42,837 nucleotides of DNA, taken from positions 4,442-47,278 of the forward strand of contig BQUP01000016.1 of the NCBI GenBank assembly GCA_022835595.1, given 5' to 3'. A program made the position numbers and the translations under genes. The DNA is from Cystobasidium ongulense. Lineage: Eukaryota > Basidiomycota > Cystobasidiomycetes > Cystobasidiales > Cystobasidiaceae. Below are positions 22,260 to 33,490 of the stretch, piece by piece. Position 1 is the stretch's first letter. The number at the start of each line of letters is the position of its first letter. Below the pieces are notes generated by a model that saw nothing but the letters and a program-made list of their open reading frames with translations, was not told where the DNA came from and made no database searches.

Positions 22260-22649
22260 CTATCTCCATACCAATAAGCGAGGTTTCGCTTGTTGCGCAT
22301 AAAGTTCCTCCGCTGCGAACATTTGTACTAGATATACTTGAATACCGATATTGTAGGTTTCTTTTGTGCACATAATCCTGGCAGTCGCAGCATGCTTACT
22401 GATAGCTTCAACTCGTGCGAGACCATCTCCTGTGATAGGTGTATCGACTTTATGATTTTCCCAAGCTCTGATTTTGTCGTGGAATGTAGCCAATGGATCG
22501 ATCATCCTCGGTGCTTTGCTCGAACTCGTTTTCAGCGGTATAGTTGCAGAACGCTGCAGATTTCGTGGTCGCGGTCGCGTTCCTTGACTAACCCGGGTGT
22601 GGCCGTCAGCTACATTGGCACTGGAAATAAACGACACAGGCTCGGGCAA
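22260..22649 (-). CDS. Doubtful hypothetical frame, 129 codons
   Basis: An open frame starts MPEPVSFISSANVADGHTR and includes HDKIRAWENHKVD and a C-terminal stretch VQMFAAEELYAQQ. No family is recognised, there is no second copy in the window, and it sits between two decayed D copies. It could be a chance frame or part of an unrecognised exon. The stretch from 22650 to 23389 next to it shows only shorter unrecognised frames on both strands. Confidence 0.2.
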   Translation of the reverse strand: MPEPVSFISSANVADGHTRVSQGTRPRPRNLQRSATIPLKTSSSKAPRMIDPLATFHDKIRAWENHKVDTPITGDGLARVEAISKHAATARIMCTKETYNIGIQVYLVQMFAAEELYAQQAKPRLLVWR

Positions 22650-23389
22650 TATGTGATATACACATTATACCCATTATTGTACAAGAGGTCTTGGGTGGAA
22701 GTGAATAACCAGGGCCGTCTTCCATTTGTCTTTTGTTCGCCTAATATTAGGTAACAGCGCGCGTCCCCGCTTGCACGCCTCAATGGACGCACGTGCATGA
22801 GTTTTACACTCGTAAACAGCCATCTGCGGCACGAGCCATCCAGAGATATGTATTCTTACAGGACGGACAAAAGCCGACAGCTACCCCACCCGAAGTTCCA
22901 TTTATGCGAGCAAAGCCCGCAAGAAGTGTCACATGCATGCGTCAGCTAGAGTGTTTTGGCTTCGGATGGGAATTCAAGCTTCTATATACTGCTAGCTTGG
23001 CCTCTGCTTCACAGGACAGCGTTTGACACCTCTCAGAAATATCAGCGAATATCCCGCCCGTGCGTTCCTAGCCAGCGTTCTTCTTCCTCCACATGTGGCC
23101 ATTATCCTTGGCCGAAGGTTCATTGGGTGGCGGGTATCGGAGCGCTGTGGAACGCTACCCGGGAAAAACACAAATCGCGCTATCGTTTTTCCTCCTTTTG
23201 TTCTACGTAGAAATGATCCGATTGGACGGTAAGTCGAATTTTTCTTCTTTGTCTTCCGTCGGTGGTGATAATACCTTTTTGGAAAAATGCCATGGTATGG
23301 TGCAATAGGAAGGCTATAATCCAACGACTGGCGTTATGGCAAAATACCACTGGTTCGCTCCGCGCTAACGGCTAGGGCTTCAAGCCAAT

Positions 23390-23970
23390 GCGGTTTCGTA
23401 TGTTATCAGTCTCTGAACAGGGGGAAGAGCGGTCGCTGTTCCGGTCTGGAAGTGTAAGGCGTCGCTGGAGAAGCTTGAGCTTATTTGATGATGTTCTCCA
23501 AAGGGGCGCCAGCCTGGATCAAGCGCTAGCAGAGAGGCCACAAATTCTGTTTGCTTGTGGATATGTTCGGGATAATCATGCTGCAGGCCGTTCCTGCAGA
23601 GTCTGTTACGAAGTTAGAGAAGATAACTATCGGTAAGCTTGTTAGAATGCGGAGGGGTTGCCTGGAGCCCAGGCAAGGAGGAGATTAACCGCATGAAGCT
23701 ATAAGTTAATCACCTGAGTGCCTTAAGGGCTAGTGTCTCCAACTTAGACTAGCCAAAAATTGGGCACTTCTGATCATTTTCTTGTAAATCAGTATGCGTA
23801 TCTGGATAGTCTAGTGAGGACTTGAGTACAGGATAAATATAGTTGTAGCCTCTAGGTGAGTCTGCTAAGCTGTTGCCCCGCCTTGTCTAGCCTTTAGTCC
23901 CTATACCTCCGACACAGTAGTGGCGACTCTTCCCTTCCTAAGATACTCAAACTCACATGTGATACGAATG
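23390..23970 (+). pseudogene. Gene D copy 4 (3' part only)
   Basis: It matches the last third of D2 and D3 (CTGCAGGCCGTTCCTGCAG-type core, then the conserved GGGCTAGTGTCTCCAACTTA end) and the same 3' flank as D3 up to the CTCACATGTGAT block. No complete frame remains. D3 and D4 lie about 1.75 kb apart in the same orientation, so this may be a local duplication. Confidence 0.55.
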
Positions 23971-24239
23971 TGACATCGGACAAACGGACGCCGGTTCAGC
24001 CTGCTACATGTGCATTCCTCCGGTGTGTACGTTTCATTACCCGTGTGTTTGGATATCGCGCGGAGGGCTCTTTCCTTTGGCTAGGTTCCGATCCTCTATA
24101 CAACCAGCAGTCACAGCCACACCATACTTGCAAAAAGCTTTAACAGTGCTGTGATTTCATTTATTATCATTATATCAATCTTATGACTTTTCGGCGCTCT
24201 GTTTTAGCGGTCGTGGTGGCGTTCTCTCGCCCGGGCATG

Positions 24240-24745
24240 GCGGTTAGACGATAATTCGCCCAATGATAGAAAGGACGCAGGCTCTTGCAGAACGTGATGC
24301 AACGTTACACCTTTGTTGTGGAGTGACTCCGCGTGGTCCAATTCCTGTTGAAAGTTTCTGCTTACCGGAGTGGAATATCGATAGCGAAGTTTACGAGATT
24401 GGCGATGCTGGGGAGAGCCAACAAGGCCGAAGTGCTAGGTCTTGGGATTTGATACCCATAGCATGTTCTGCGAGAGTTTTGTTCGACCTACGTCCGGTGA
24501 CAGCAATAAAGCTTGCAGCCGTCTGAAGCCTGGAGTGAATGCTTTGAGAGTCTGGCCGATTATCTCCAGAATCATCTTGTCTGACCTTGGAGGAAAGCTT
24601 TGCGTATGCAGTCCATGTCAGCTTTGAAAGTTAGAAGCGTAGAGGACTTCATTTCGGGCACATCACTGTACTGATCGCAAACAGTGGACAGCCCATTCCG
24701 TACATGTCCAGCTACTTATCGTATACTTTTCCTCACCTGATCTCC
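24240..24745 (-). pseudogene. Kinase 3' fragment K4
   Basis: 24420-24740 matches the last exons of kinases K1 and K2 on the minus strand (the exon around EIIGQTLKAFTPGF). The part at 24240-24420 matches K2 beyond its exon 7 donor near 32745 and then diverges. The 5' half of the kinase is absent. At the position where K1 lacks one base, this copy has the same length as K2. Confidence 0.7.
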
Positions 24746-24985
24746 ATGCTCTATTCACCAGCCGCAAGCTGCTACACATTGTCACAGCCTGGTGTGGAAT
24801 TGACCGGCTGCTATCAGTCTATGACGGTTGCCGATGCAAGCTAGACTGCAGCAGGTCTGCATTCATTGTGGCAATTTGAGCTGCCTTCTGCCCAAGCCTT
24901 CCAGGTGGCGACTTTCGCTCTAGCTAACTGCTAAAAGTACTGCGCGAGTCAGGCAATACGGACGTCACAAAGACGCAGCAAGACC

Positions 24986-27900
24986 ATGGTGGCTCAGCAA
25001 ATCGAGGGCAGTAACCTCGTCGAAGTAAGGCAGAAGGTGGAAAGGTTGTGCCGGAGGCATGATGCGCCTCTCCCGCAAGCCGTATATCGGTCTTTTGGAC
25101 CGGGGCATCAGCTACATTGGACCGCTAGCCTCGAGGTTGGCGGAATAGTGGTTTCCTCCGGAGAAGGCGAAAGCAAGCGCCGAGCATGCATGGTGGCATT
25201 CACTAGTCTAGCAGAACGTATGAGCGAGAACGAAGTGCATTTTTTCGAAGCTTTTCGGGACAGGCTTGAACTAGCTAGTTTCGATCCGCAAGATACCTCG
25301 GTCAAGATTGGTAGCGAGGTCGCTGCCTCTCCTACTTCATCTCGACTTGAGCGCATGCACGCACCCGCAACAGTGCAAGCAGCGAAGGAAAGCATTCGGA
25401 TGTCTTGCACAAAAGCCAATCTACCCTTCCCAGAAGCTGAATTATATTCTTCTGGGCCAGGTCATCGGCTTCAATGGCTGGCGGTACTCCAGATTGGTGG
25501 AACACCTGTTGCCAGAGGAACCGGAGACACAAAGGGCCAAGCGGCAGGAAATGCCTATCTGCTGCTGCTGCTGCTGCAAATGATTGTCTCGTAGTGGCGA
25601 AAGAACAGTACGTCAAGTACTCTACACCATTGCTGCTAGCTAAAAGGAAGTCTTTCTGTCCTTCCAATAGTGCGGCTTCTGGTAGATGTCCGTCCCCCGA
25701 TCAAGGGCGGACGCAGGAAGAACGACTTCCCCAGATAGCCATCACCCTTGATGATGCTGAGTCTAGACTCAGTGGCAGACTGAATAGGATTGTTAGCGCC
25801 TGCGACAGTCTTGGTGTGCAAAGCGCGTCTCTCTCAGCCATTGAAGACAGTGATCGGTCTACTTCGACGGCAGATGCCTCTCTGAAGTTCACTATTTCGG
25901 ACTCCACTACGTACACATCCACGGGTTCTTTACCCAATCCACTCGTTCTGGACGATAAGTTGACTGCAATAAAGGTGGAAAGCGTATTGCCTATTCGGAG
26001 GGCTGGCCCCGAGTTATTGCGACAGATAGACGACAATTGCCTGCTGATCTGCGTGCGTACTATCTCGACTGTCGTGCGGTACACTTTCGACTGATTGCCT
26101 AGAGTTCGCAGGAGGCAGCAACTGGTTCCGGCAAAAGTACTCAAATTCCTCAGATCATACTTGATCATTGTCGCGAAACGTCGCAAGGTTGCCGTATTAT
26201 CTGCGTTCAGCCCCGGCGTCTGTCAGCCATATCTCTAGCTCGGCGAGTTGCTATGGAACGCGGCGAGCGTCTCGGTGAGAGCATCGTTTATCGAACTCGG
26301 GCGAGCAGTCTGCCTGCCGGCCAGCCAAGTTCAATTGCGTATTGTACTGTCAATGCGGTCGTGGAAATGTTCCGATCGACGGTGCACGACGCTGTCGTCG
26401 AGCTCGAAGGGGTCACGCACTTCATTATCGATGAAGCGCATGAGAGAACTGCTGCGATGGATTTCTTGCTGTATCTGCTGCGGCAGGAGTTGATGAAGAG
26501 AAAAGAATGTAATGGGCTTGCGTTCAAAATTCTTATCACGTGGGCAGTATGACCGACCTCAATGACACTTTCCCGTATTGACATACATCCGCGTGTAGTT
26601 CAGCAACTCTCGACTCTTTCGATTACCATCGCTACTTCGAAAAGGCGTTTTCCTCGCGTCAAATGTCAACCATACACGTTCCCGGCAGACAATTCATGGT
26701 CAACGAGCACTATCTCGAGTCTCTACTTTCTTTACTGCATGCAGAGTTGTCGACATCGGAGGCCGCAAAGCTCATCTCGCAGAAGCCTGTCAAGAAATAT
26801 ATAGACGCTCAGATTGGCTCAACTGGCTTCCTCGACTCGACTACTCAGCCAAACCTTCCTGCAAGCCTTCCTAATGCACTGGTCGCAAACAGGGCAAAGA
26901 TGTGCAGAAGGGAGTGGCTTCCATACTAGGTTCGTAGGGCGTCCTTGTTCCCGTATAACCAGTCCATAACGAAAATGTCCTTTTCCTAGTCTTTCTTGCC
27001 GGACTGGAGGAAATGCTAGAGGTCAAGAGTCAACTCGAGAGCTCGTCATCTTTGTTCCAGCCGTCTGCCCAATCCTTCGAGGTACATCTTCTCCATTCGA
27101 GCATAGATCCCTCCGATCAGCAGAAAGTCCTCGAGAGAGCATCCGAGTACCCATGCATAATTCTATCAACGAACATTGCTGAGACAGCGTAGGTCGTCAA
27201 GCTCCCATGATCGGCTGAGCTTACACGTGCTTTTGCCAAAGTGTGACTATCCCGAATGTCGTTAACGTCCTGGATTCCGGCTTAGTGAAGGTAATTCGTG
27301 TTCGTAAAGAAACACACAACAACCCTGATCACTTTAAGGCAGGAGAAATTTTTCTCGGCAGAAGATCGTGCCTCTTCGCTGGTCACTACGAGGGCCAGTC
27401 TGATAAGTTTGCAGCAAAGAAAAGGCAGAGCTGGCCGGAATCTGGATGGCGCATACTTCTGCCTTCTCGGCAAGGCTCAATTGGGTGCATTTCAGATGGA
27501 AAAAATGTCAGACATCGAGAGAGTGGATCTCAGGAGACTGTAAGTGCCCGCCCATCGCCATAGTAATACACCGGGATTTTCAGGCTTATATCTTGTCCAG
27601 TATTATGACAGTGCTTTCGCTGCAGCTTGGAACTCCACTACAAGCCATTTTCGACGCATTGCCAGAACCACCTAATCCGACAAGATTGTTCCTCTTCTTG
27701 AACAATCTCCATGCAAATGGCTTGTTAGACGCTCACCATCAAATGACAGCCGCAGGGTGCGTGGTGGCTCACCTCCCTGTCGAGCCGTCCATTGGGAAGC
27801 TGTGCATATATGGCTTGACTTATAGGTGCCTTGGTGAGTCCGGATAGATTAGGCGAGCTTTCAAACATGCCCTGACTCCATTCCGTACATACAGATTCAG

Positions 27901-29066
27901 CTGTCACTATAGCAGCTATTCTATCAAGCCCACGTATGTTCACGGCTCCAATTGGTAGTAGAGTGAGCCAGTTACCCCTAGCAAATTCTACCGTATCTCA
28001 CAGCGGAACCGTATTCGTTACAGCAACGCATCCGCGCCGCGAGATCCGTATTTCAGGATGCTTGCAACCCGTCAGACGTTATCGTTGATCTTAACGCATA
28101 TAGCGGGTGGAAGGAAATTAGCCGTGAAGAGGATCGCATAGACTTCTGCGGACGATCTCTTCTCTCGCACGCAACACTGCTGCGTATCGATGAGCTGCGA
28201 GCACGCATCGATAATATTTGGAGTCGGGCCATTTTCAACGCGGAGTCTATCCCCAGCTTGCACACTAAATTTGCTCACCAGGCGAACGACGAGGGCCCAC
28301 GTAGCTATTTAAACAGGTTTAGTCAAGACAACTCGGTTGTGATAGCTATGATGGCAACGGCTTTTAAGTCCAACATAGCTATCCAGCTCTCTCCACGATT
28401 GTTGCGCACTCAGTATGCACAGGTAGTCTTCGCGATTCAAGGAATGCCTCCATTTGAGCTAGACAATCACTGATGATATGCTCATCCAGACTGCTTTCAT
28501 CAATTCTACATCTGTACTCTTCCAAGGCAAGAGACCGCGCCCTGAAGGGAGCGGGAGCGAGATGCCCGGCCATATCATACCTACAGATGGGGTATATCAG
28601 CAGCATTCCGGATATCATGTGTTAGGGGACGCTTATGCACATTTTCCCCTAGATATTTGTATTCGCGGAGGCAGCAAGCAATATCAACCTAAGCTCTGGT
28701 GACACTGGCGCTCCATCAGTACAAGTGCGGCAAGTGACGGCAATACAGCCCATGACAATGCTGCTGTTCGCTCTTAGGACTTTACGAGAGCAGCACGTAA
28801 ACGCCTTGGTTGAAGACCCTTCTCTCGCCCTTGATGGCAGGACATGCACCCCCCTCGTTGGAGACGAATGGTTACGTGTCCGTATCGAGGCGAGCAGTGC
28901 TTCCCTACTCCTGCAGTGCAAATGTGTTCTTGACAAAGTGATATCTTCGATAGTTGAAGATGCGTCAAGCTTTTTCTGCACCCAGGTATGGCTTCTTCCT
29001 TCTCCTTTTAGTCAGGTAGGACAAGCGCATAATACCGTATTTCAACGGCTTGTCCACGTAGCCTAA
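24986..29066 (+). CDS. DExH-box RNA helicase with two N-terminal dsRNA-binding domains (DHX9-like layout)
   Basis: The ATG at 24986 has a good context (gaccATGG). Two double-stranded-RNA-binding domains occupy residues about 8-75 and 132-200, each ending in a GxGxSK/GDTK-type segment. Helicase motifs follow: ATGSGKSTQIPQ, CVQPRRLSA, DEAH, SATLDS, STNIAETAVTIPNVV and QQRKGRAGR. An HA2 region (LPVEPSIGKLCIYG) and an OB-fold-like end (TSVLFQGK, PMTMLLFA) come next. Proposed exons end at 26052, 26539, 26929, 27188, 27290, 27539, 27833, 27954, 28422, 28591 and 29066, about 1,175 residues, close to DHX9. Three frame changes stay unexplained: at the CTG tract, near 26890-26905, and at the exon 6/7 junction. 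It is either lightly damaged or mis-sequenced. It probably unwinds structured or double-stranded RNA. Confidence 0.85.
25559..25576 (+). repeat. (CTG)6 microsatellite inside the helicase gene
   Basis: Six CTG units lie at the last helix of the second dsRNA-binding domain. Upstream codons read ...GDTKGQAAGNA; downstream the conserved protein resumes in the frame that reads the tract as alanines (AAAANDCLVVAKEQ). A frame change therefore sits at or beside this tract. Confidence 0.95.
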
Positions 29067-29448
29067 TCCACAGCAGCGCTAAGCATGTCGGGCTGAATAA
29101 GTAAGAAATCACCAGTTTCCCATTAATCCTTGTCTTCTTAGACTTTGTTTCTGAGACATTCGTCGTTTTCTTTCAGGCTGCCCCATTGGTATAGACACAT
29201 ATTACCGGAAATCATTTCCCTACTACATCTAGAATTGGAAGCCGCACCTTCATGGCTACTGCAAGGCCGAGAAGGTTCACAGGCTTCAACAAGCATTCCC
29301 TCATCTGTAGGGGTACCCATTACGCCTGCCTAGACCGCGGCTGCACCCTTCCCGCGACATACGGACCGCTCGTGCCGTTCCATTAATGCCCCAGAAATCG
29401 TTCCATTCGCATATTGAAGGTCTTGATATCAGATTTTCTATCATATAG
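29067..29448. other. 3' flank of the helicase gene
   Basis: An open frame at 29145-29333 (62 codons, plus) could be a terminal helicase exon, because acceptor-like AG sites precede it near 29143. No donor-acceptor pairing is compelling. Nothing else was seen. Confidence 0.3.
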
Positions 29449-29640
29449 GTGATATGGCAGGTGTTACTCGAGCCGGCAGGGCCAGATAATTCATCATCAG
29501 GACCAAAATTTCTGTTTTCTCATGGCATTTTCTGGGTCAAAGACACTGCAGACCATCAGTTCGCTTGTAGAAGTAAGAAAGGAGGATCTAGACAAGGAGG
29601 GTCACAATCCATAGAGTTGCGAAGTGATCATTTGAGTCTC
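29449..29640 (+). pseudogene. Gene D copy 5 (short, degraded 3' fragment)
   Basis: Weak similarity to the C-terminal part of D4: an AAATTTCTGTTT start, an ACACTGCAG core and the end GATCATTTGAGT, corresponding to ATCACCTGAGT in D4. It abuts the truncated 3' end of transposase copy 2. The match is by eye and poor, so this is a tentative call. Confidence 0.35.
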
Positions 29641-30611
29641 CCATGTTCGCATCCAGAGAGTCTTTTGATGCTATGCCGGTGTTGGAACACCTCAACATCA
29701 TCTGCCTGCAAACAACCCACGAATTTGTTACAGGTCGCTTCTTCCAGCGCCTTGCCTAGTGGGTTGAAATGAATGTCGATCAGAAAGCGATGTGCTGCGA
29801 CAGCCTCCTTCGGACTATCAAGTGGAAATAGGTAGTGATTATTATTACCTCGGTCAGACCGCTATCTCTATAGTTACCATCGTGGCTGGAAGCTTCAGGA
29901 AGCGGTTTGGATAGGAGGTGAAGATGCCTGGCTCTTTCGGAATGCTTCTTGAGCAGCGTGTACTCCATATTGGCTATGAGCAAGATGGTTCAGTTGGTAT
30001 GCTATTCCCCAGTACACCCTTCTCAATGCAAGGGTGCTGCTTACTCGGTTGGTTGTTTTTCCAGCCAGTTAGGAAGGAATACATCTGATATGGCAGCACG
30101 AAGGTCCAGGATGGCAGTTTTATCGATTTTCGGGTAGCTAAATACCTTTTCCTGGAAGTTATGAACGCACCATCGTTGAATTGTTAAAACTCTTCCGCAA
30201 GAGGTTCTAGGATGTTGTTGATGGTAATCATCGTTGCTCCCGGGGCCCAGGCGTTTTGCCAGCGACAACCAAGTATCCGACTCGTACTCGTAGCGAAAGT
30301 CTGGTGGTAGACCATGGCAGGCCAGGATCTTGACACCTATAGAGACTTTCTTGTCGGCTATTTGTATGTGAAAAGGTTGAACAAGTGTATGTAAAAGGCG
30401 AAGACAGGCTTTCCGCTTTCTTTGGGATAATCGCCCAGCACTTATGCAACTTTGCTAGACACCATGATAAATACCGTCGATAGCTGGTTGATCCGAAAGA
30501 GGTGAGCGACGAGCTTTTCGAAGGAGGGAACCCTAGCGGCCTCGGCAATGTATTTAAGCGATCGTCGTCCGCACGCCTCTTGCACGTGCAGAGCACTTGG
30601 CCATGGGGCAT
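29641..30611 (-). pseudogene. Tnp2/Plavaka-type transposase remnant, copy 2
   Basis: It begins at 30611 with MPHGQVLCTCKRR, like the intact copy. It retains patches matching KVSIGVKILACH, PPDFRYE, INNILEPL, LDLRAAISDVFLPNWL, MEYTLLKKHSERARH and LQADDVEVF, in the right order. Three large internal stretches are missing. The segment holding the second aspartate and the glutamate of the active copy is gone. The missing N-proximal piece is the same one lost in copy 1. It is a deletion derivative that could only have moved with help from another copy. Confidence 0.8.
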
Positions 30612-31511
30612 GACAGCTAAAGCCCAGTCAGTGCAGCTTGCGATGTGTGAGGTGCGAATTGCTGTGGATTGCTACCGTGAGTCCTAAGCAGGTGAAACAG
30701 CCGTTGGTAAACAGCAGGACCGCCGTGCTGATGAAACATCTGGTAAGAAGAGCCTGGCTGGAGCTACCCTTTGGCTTTCGTCAGGCAGTCCGCGGAACCT
30801 TTTGTAGGAGTGAAGAGGACATTGTACAAGCGTTGTACATCATGATGAGCTATCAAGCCAGAGGAACAATGCATCGTCATACTTCTTTGTTGAGAGAGTC
30901 CTTTTGTGCATTGCTGCAGCACGCAAGCACACTGCAAACCGATGAACCCTCCAAGAAAGAACGATAAGCAAAGGGGTGCTAACGCTAGCCTCTGTTGCCC
31001 TTGAGGGGCTGAACAGCTGATAAAGATCTTGTGGACTCGCCCTCGACGTTTGAAGAGCATGCGTAATGACTGCACTACCGAGCCTCAAGTATAAAGCCTT
31101 AAGATTGCAACCACCTCGGGAAATCCAGCCACTGACAACAGGGGTTGATCTGAAATCGAAATCGCGGCGCAAGTTGGCAGGGATGCCTTCGTCATGGCAC
31201 GGATACCCTCGTCAAGAACAATAGCTTAGCTTCTTGAAAGCGGAGGCGGAACCAAAGGAATAGCCAGCGCATCGACGTCGAGCAGAAATTCACAGGTCGA
31301 TGCGCAACAAAGGTTATTTGATGATCGTTCTCCCTTTGAAGAGCTACCCGCACGGCCAGCCGCATGTGCACAATAGGAAAACAAGCCAGAAGGAACCTTC
31401 AGAACTACTACGCCGGCTAGTCCTCTCTTGTTCTGATCCTTCTGTGTCTCAGTAGTCCATTAGGCAATTTGCTGTTTATTCCGGTCATCTTTGCTCGTGC
31501 TCGATAGTAAC
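30612..31511. promoter_or_regulatory. Intergenic region between divergent transposase copy 2 and kinase K2
   Basis: Counterpart of 1238-2149. It keeps the small open frame (30764-31075, minus), whose protein is nearly identical to the one in copy 1 up to LFTPTKGSAD. Blocks shared with copy 3 include GGGAAATCCAGC near 31120 and CCTTTTGTG near 30900. It probably contains both promoters. Confidence 0.45.
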
Positions 31512-32975
31512 ATGGCTGAAATCCGACCCTCCAAAGAACTCCGAGCGAAGTATGGTCAGTGGAAGAAACTTGGCGAAGGCGGTTTTGGTCAAGTCTTCAA
31601 GGTTACAAGATTCAAAGATGGCAAAGTAGATTGGTCACGCTTTGTCAGCACATCCGCATCGGTCTGATCCATTTTTTTGACCCCATGTAAAGGAATTTGC
31701 AGTCAAGATGCTCACAATGGGAAACGTCCCGGAGATGCGAGAGCGCTTTCATCAAGAAGCTCTCCTACTTAAGACCTTGAGGCACCCAAATATNNNNNNN
31801 NNNGGGCGACTTGCAAAAGGCATTGGACATCCGGAGAGTCCTGAAGTAATTCCAAGCGCTCATGTCAGATTAGTAGAGGTGGCGCTAAATATTCCCGTCA
31901 GGCAACCCATGGAGGAGCAGCAGGTTCTTCACATTTTCTTGCAGATCCTCCTTGGGCTCCATTTCTGCCATACGAGATCGCAAGAGAGAGGGTATATACT
32001 TCATCGCGACCTTAAGCCCGAGAACAGTAAGTTAGTCGGCCAGAGGGTCTAAAAGCGAGCGAGGCGGCTAAGAAAACGAATCCAGTCCTCATTTCAGATA
32101 CCAAGACGTTCAAACTAGCAGACTTCGGTTTGGCTAAAATGATGGGTCCTCATATGCAAGAAGCAACATCAATGGTGGGTGTACGTATGCTAAGTTTCCG
32201 AATAGGCTGTGATACATTACACTGCAAATGAGCCACTTACCAAAGTTATGATAACATCACAATAACACGATATTTCAGACACCTAGGTACCTCTCACCTG
32301 TAGGTTGGCGAAGCCTACTTCAGTTCTCACCTCCTAAAGCTATGATTCTCAGGAGATCAGGCGAGGAGAACCTTACGATAAAAAGCTGGACATGTACGGA
32401 ATGGGCTGTCTGCTGTTCGAGATCAGTACATTGACGTGCGCGAGGTAAATTCCCTAAACCCCTTATTTTCGAAGCTGACAGGGACTGCGTGCGCAGAAGT
32501 TTTCCTTTGAGGTCAGACAAGATTCTGGAAATAATCGGCCAGACTCTCAAAGCATTCACTCCAGGCTTCAGACGGATGCAAGCTTTATTGCTGTCACCGG
32601 ACGTAGGTCGAACAAAACCCTCGCAGGACGTGCTATGGGTATTAAATTCCACCTCCCAGCCCGACCTCCGGCCTAGCACTTCGGACTTGTTGGCTCTCCC
32701 CAGCATTGCCAATCTCGTAAACTTCGCTATCGATATTCCACTCCGGTAAGCAGGAGCTTTCATCAAGAGTTGGACCACGCTTGCTCATGCCCCCTTTTGG
32801 TCATGCACCTAGCGCTAAGCTGGACCTCCAGGAGAAAACACGCGCGATGGAAGAGCAACGCAAGCAGATAGATGTCGCTGAGCAGGATTTACAAAAGAGG
32901 GAAAAAGATTTGAAAAATGCCGAAAAGGCATTGAGGAAGCAGAGGGAGGATCAAGAAACGGCTATTAAACGGTGA
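31512..32975 (+). CDS. Serine/threonine protein kinase, copy K2, about 373 residues
   Basis: Eight exons: 31512-31625, 31693-31845 (with the N gap), 31902-32026, 32098-32180, 32279-32299, 32353-32444, 32482-32745 and 32768-32975. All junctions are GT-AG and in phase if the gap is taken as 72 nt. Motifs: LGEGGFGQVFK, EFAVKML, ILHRDLKPEN, ADFGLAKMMG, TPRYLSPE, LDMYGMGCLLFE and a late RPSTSDLL like subdomain XI. After the kinase domain a strongly charged helix (EKTRAMEEQRKQIDVAEQ and on) is a clear coiled coil, as in several NEK kinases. The kinase probably phosphorylates Ser/Thr and may dimerise. It is divergent from transposase copy 2. NEK membership is an inference. Confidence 0.85.
31794..31803. 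other. Assembly gap of 10 N inside kinase exon 2
   Basis: Ten unknown bases. The inverted copy has 72 bases at this place (883-954), encoding 24 residues that include IVMEYCPG. The gap size is thus a placeholder, about 62 nt too short. Confidence 0.97.
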
Positions 32976-33119
32976 CTTACATTTTGGGATCTAACTGAGG
33001 CGATTCGGCTGAGTGCGCTCAAGTATACAGGCTACTCCGCAAGTCTCTCTCGCCAGAACCTGAACTCAGAAGGCGTTCTTCCACCCCTGAATGTGTATGA
33101 GCAACTAACACACGGAGAT

Positions 33120-33490
33120 GCGGGAATAATTCGGCAAGCTCAGACCCATGGCAGGCCGGGTGTTCTACAATCTACAAGATTGGGAAGCAGATTTTTTTGG
33201 GAAACATGCTATTCTAGTGGTCTACCATATGCATGAGGAACCCCGTGTGGATGCCAGACAACACCTTTCCAGAGGACTTGTGTATACTTAGCCCGATGCT
33301 GTTCGTAGGACTTGCTTGGCTTCTCCTGAATCTTTTGTTCATTATAGACTTTATAGGCAGGCTGTATGTGACCGCTTCTCCCGGGCAAGAACGTCTTCCA
33401 GCTCTCCACAAATTCGATGGTGCACCCTTCAGCTAGCGAATTGACAGGATGAGAGAAACCTGATGAAACGACTGGTTTAAAGACTGGTTT
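33120..33490 (+). repeat. Module E, copy 2
   Basis: Direct repeat of 2484-2870. Here it follows kinase K2; in copy 1 it follows the transposase remnant because that block is inverted. An open frame at 33233-33436 (67 codons) again carries the hydrophobic GLAWLLLNLLFIIDFIG stretch. Coding status is doubtful. Confidence 0.7.

Larger units (their letters stand above)
30240..32685. repeat. Right arm of the long inverted repeat (partner 1-2485)
   Basis: Reverse-complement match to the left arm over transposase remnant, intergenic region and kinase. Arm-specific differences include the 10-N gap, a 20-bp partial tandem duplication at 31181-31214 and a TACGAG duplication near 30285. The match continues to the last base available from the left arm. 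Confidence 0.88.
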
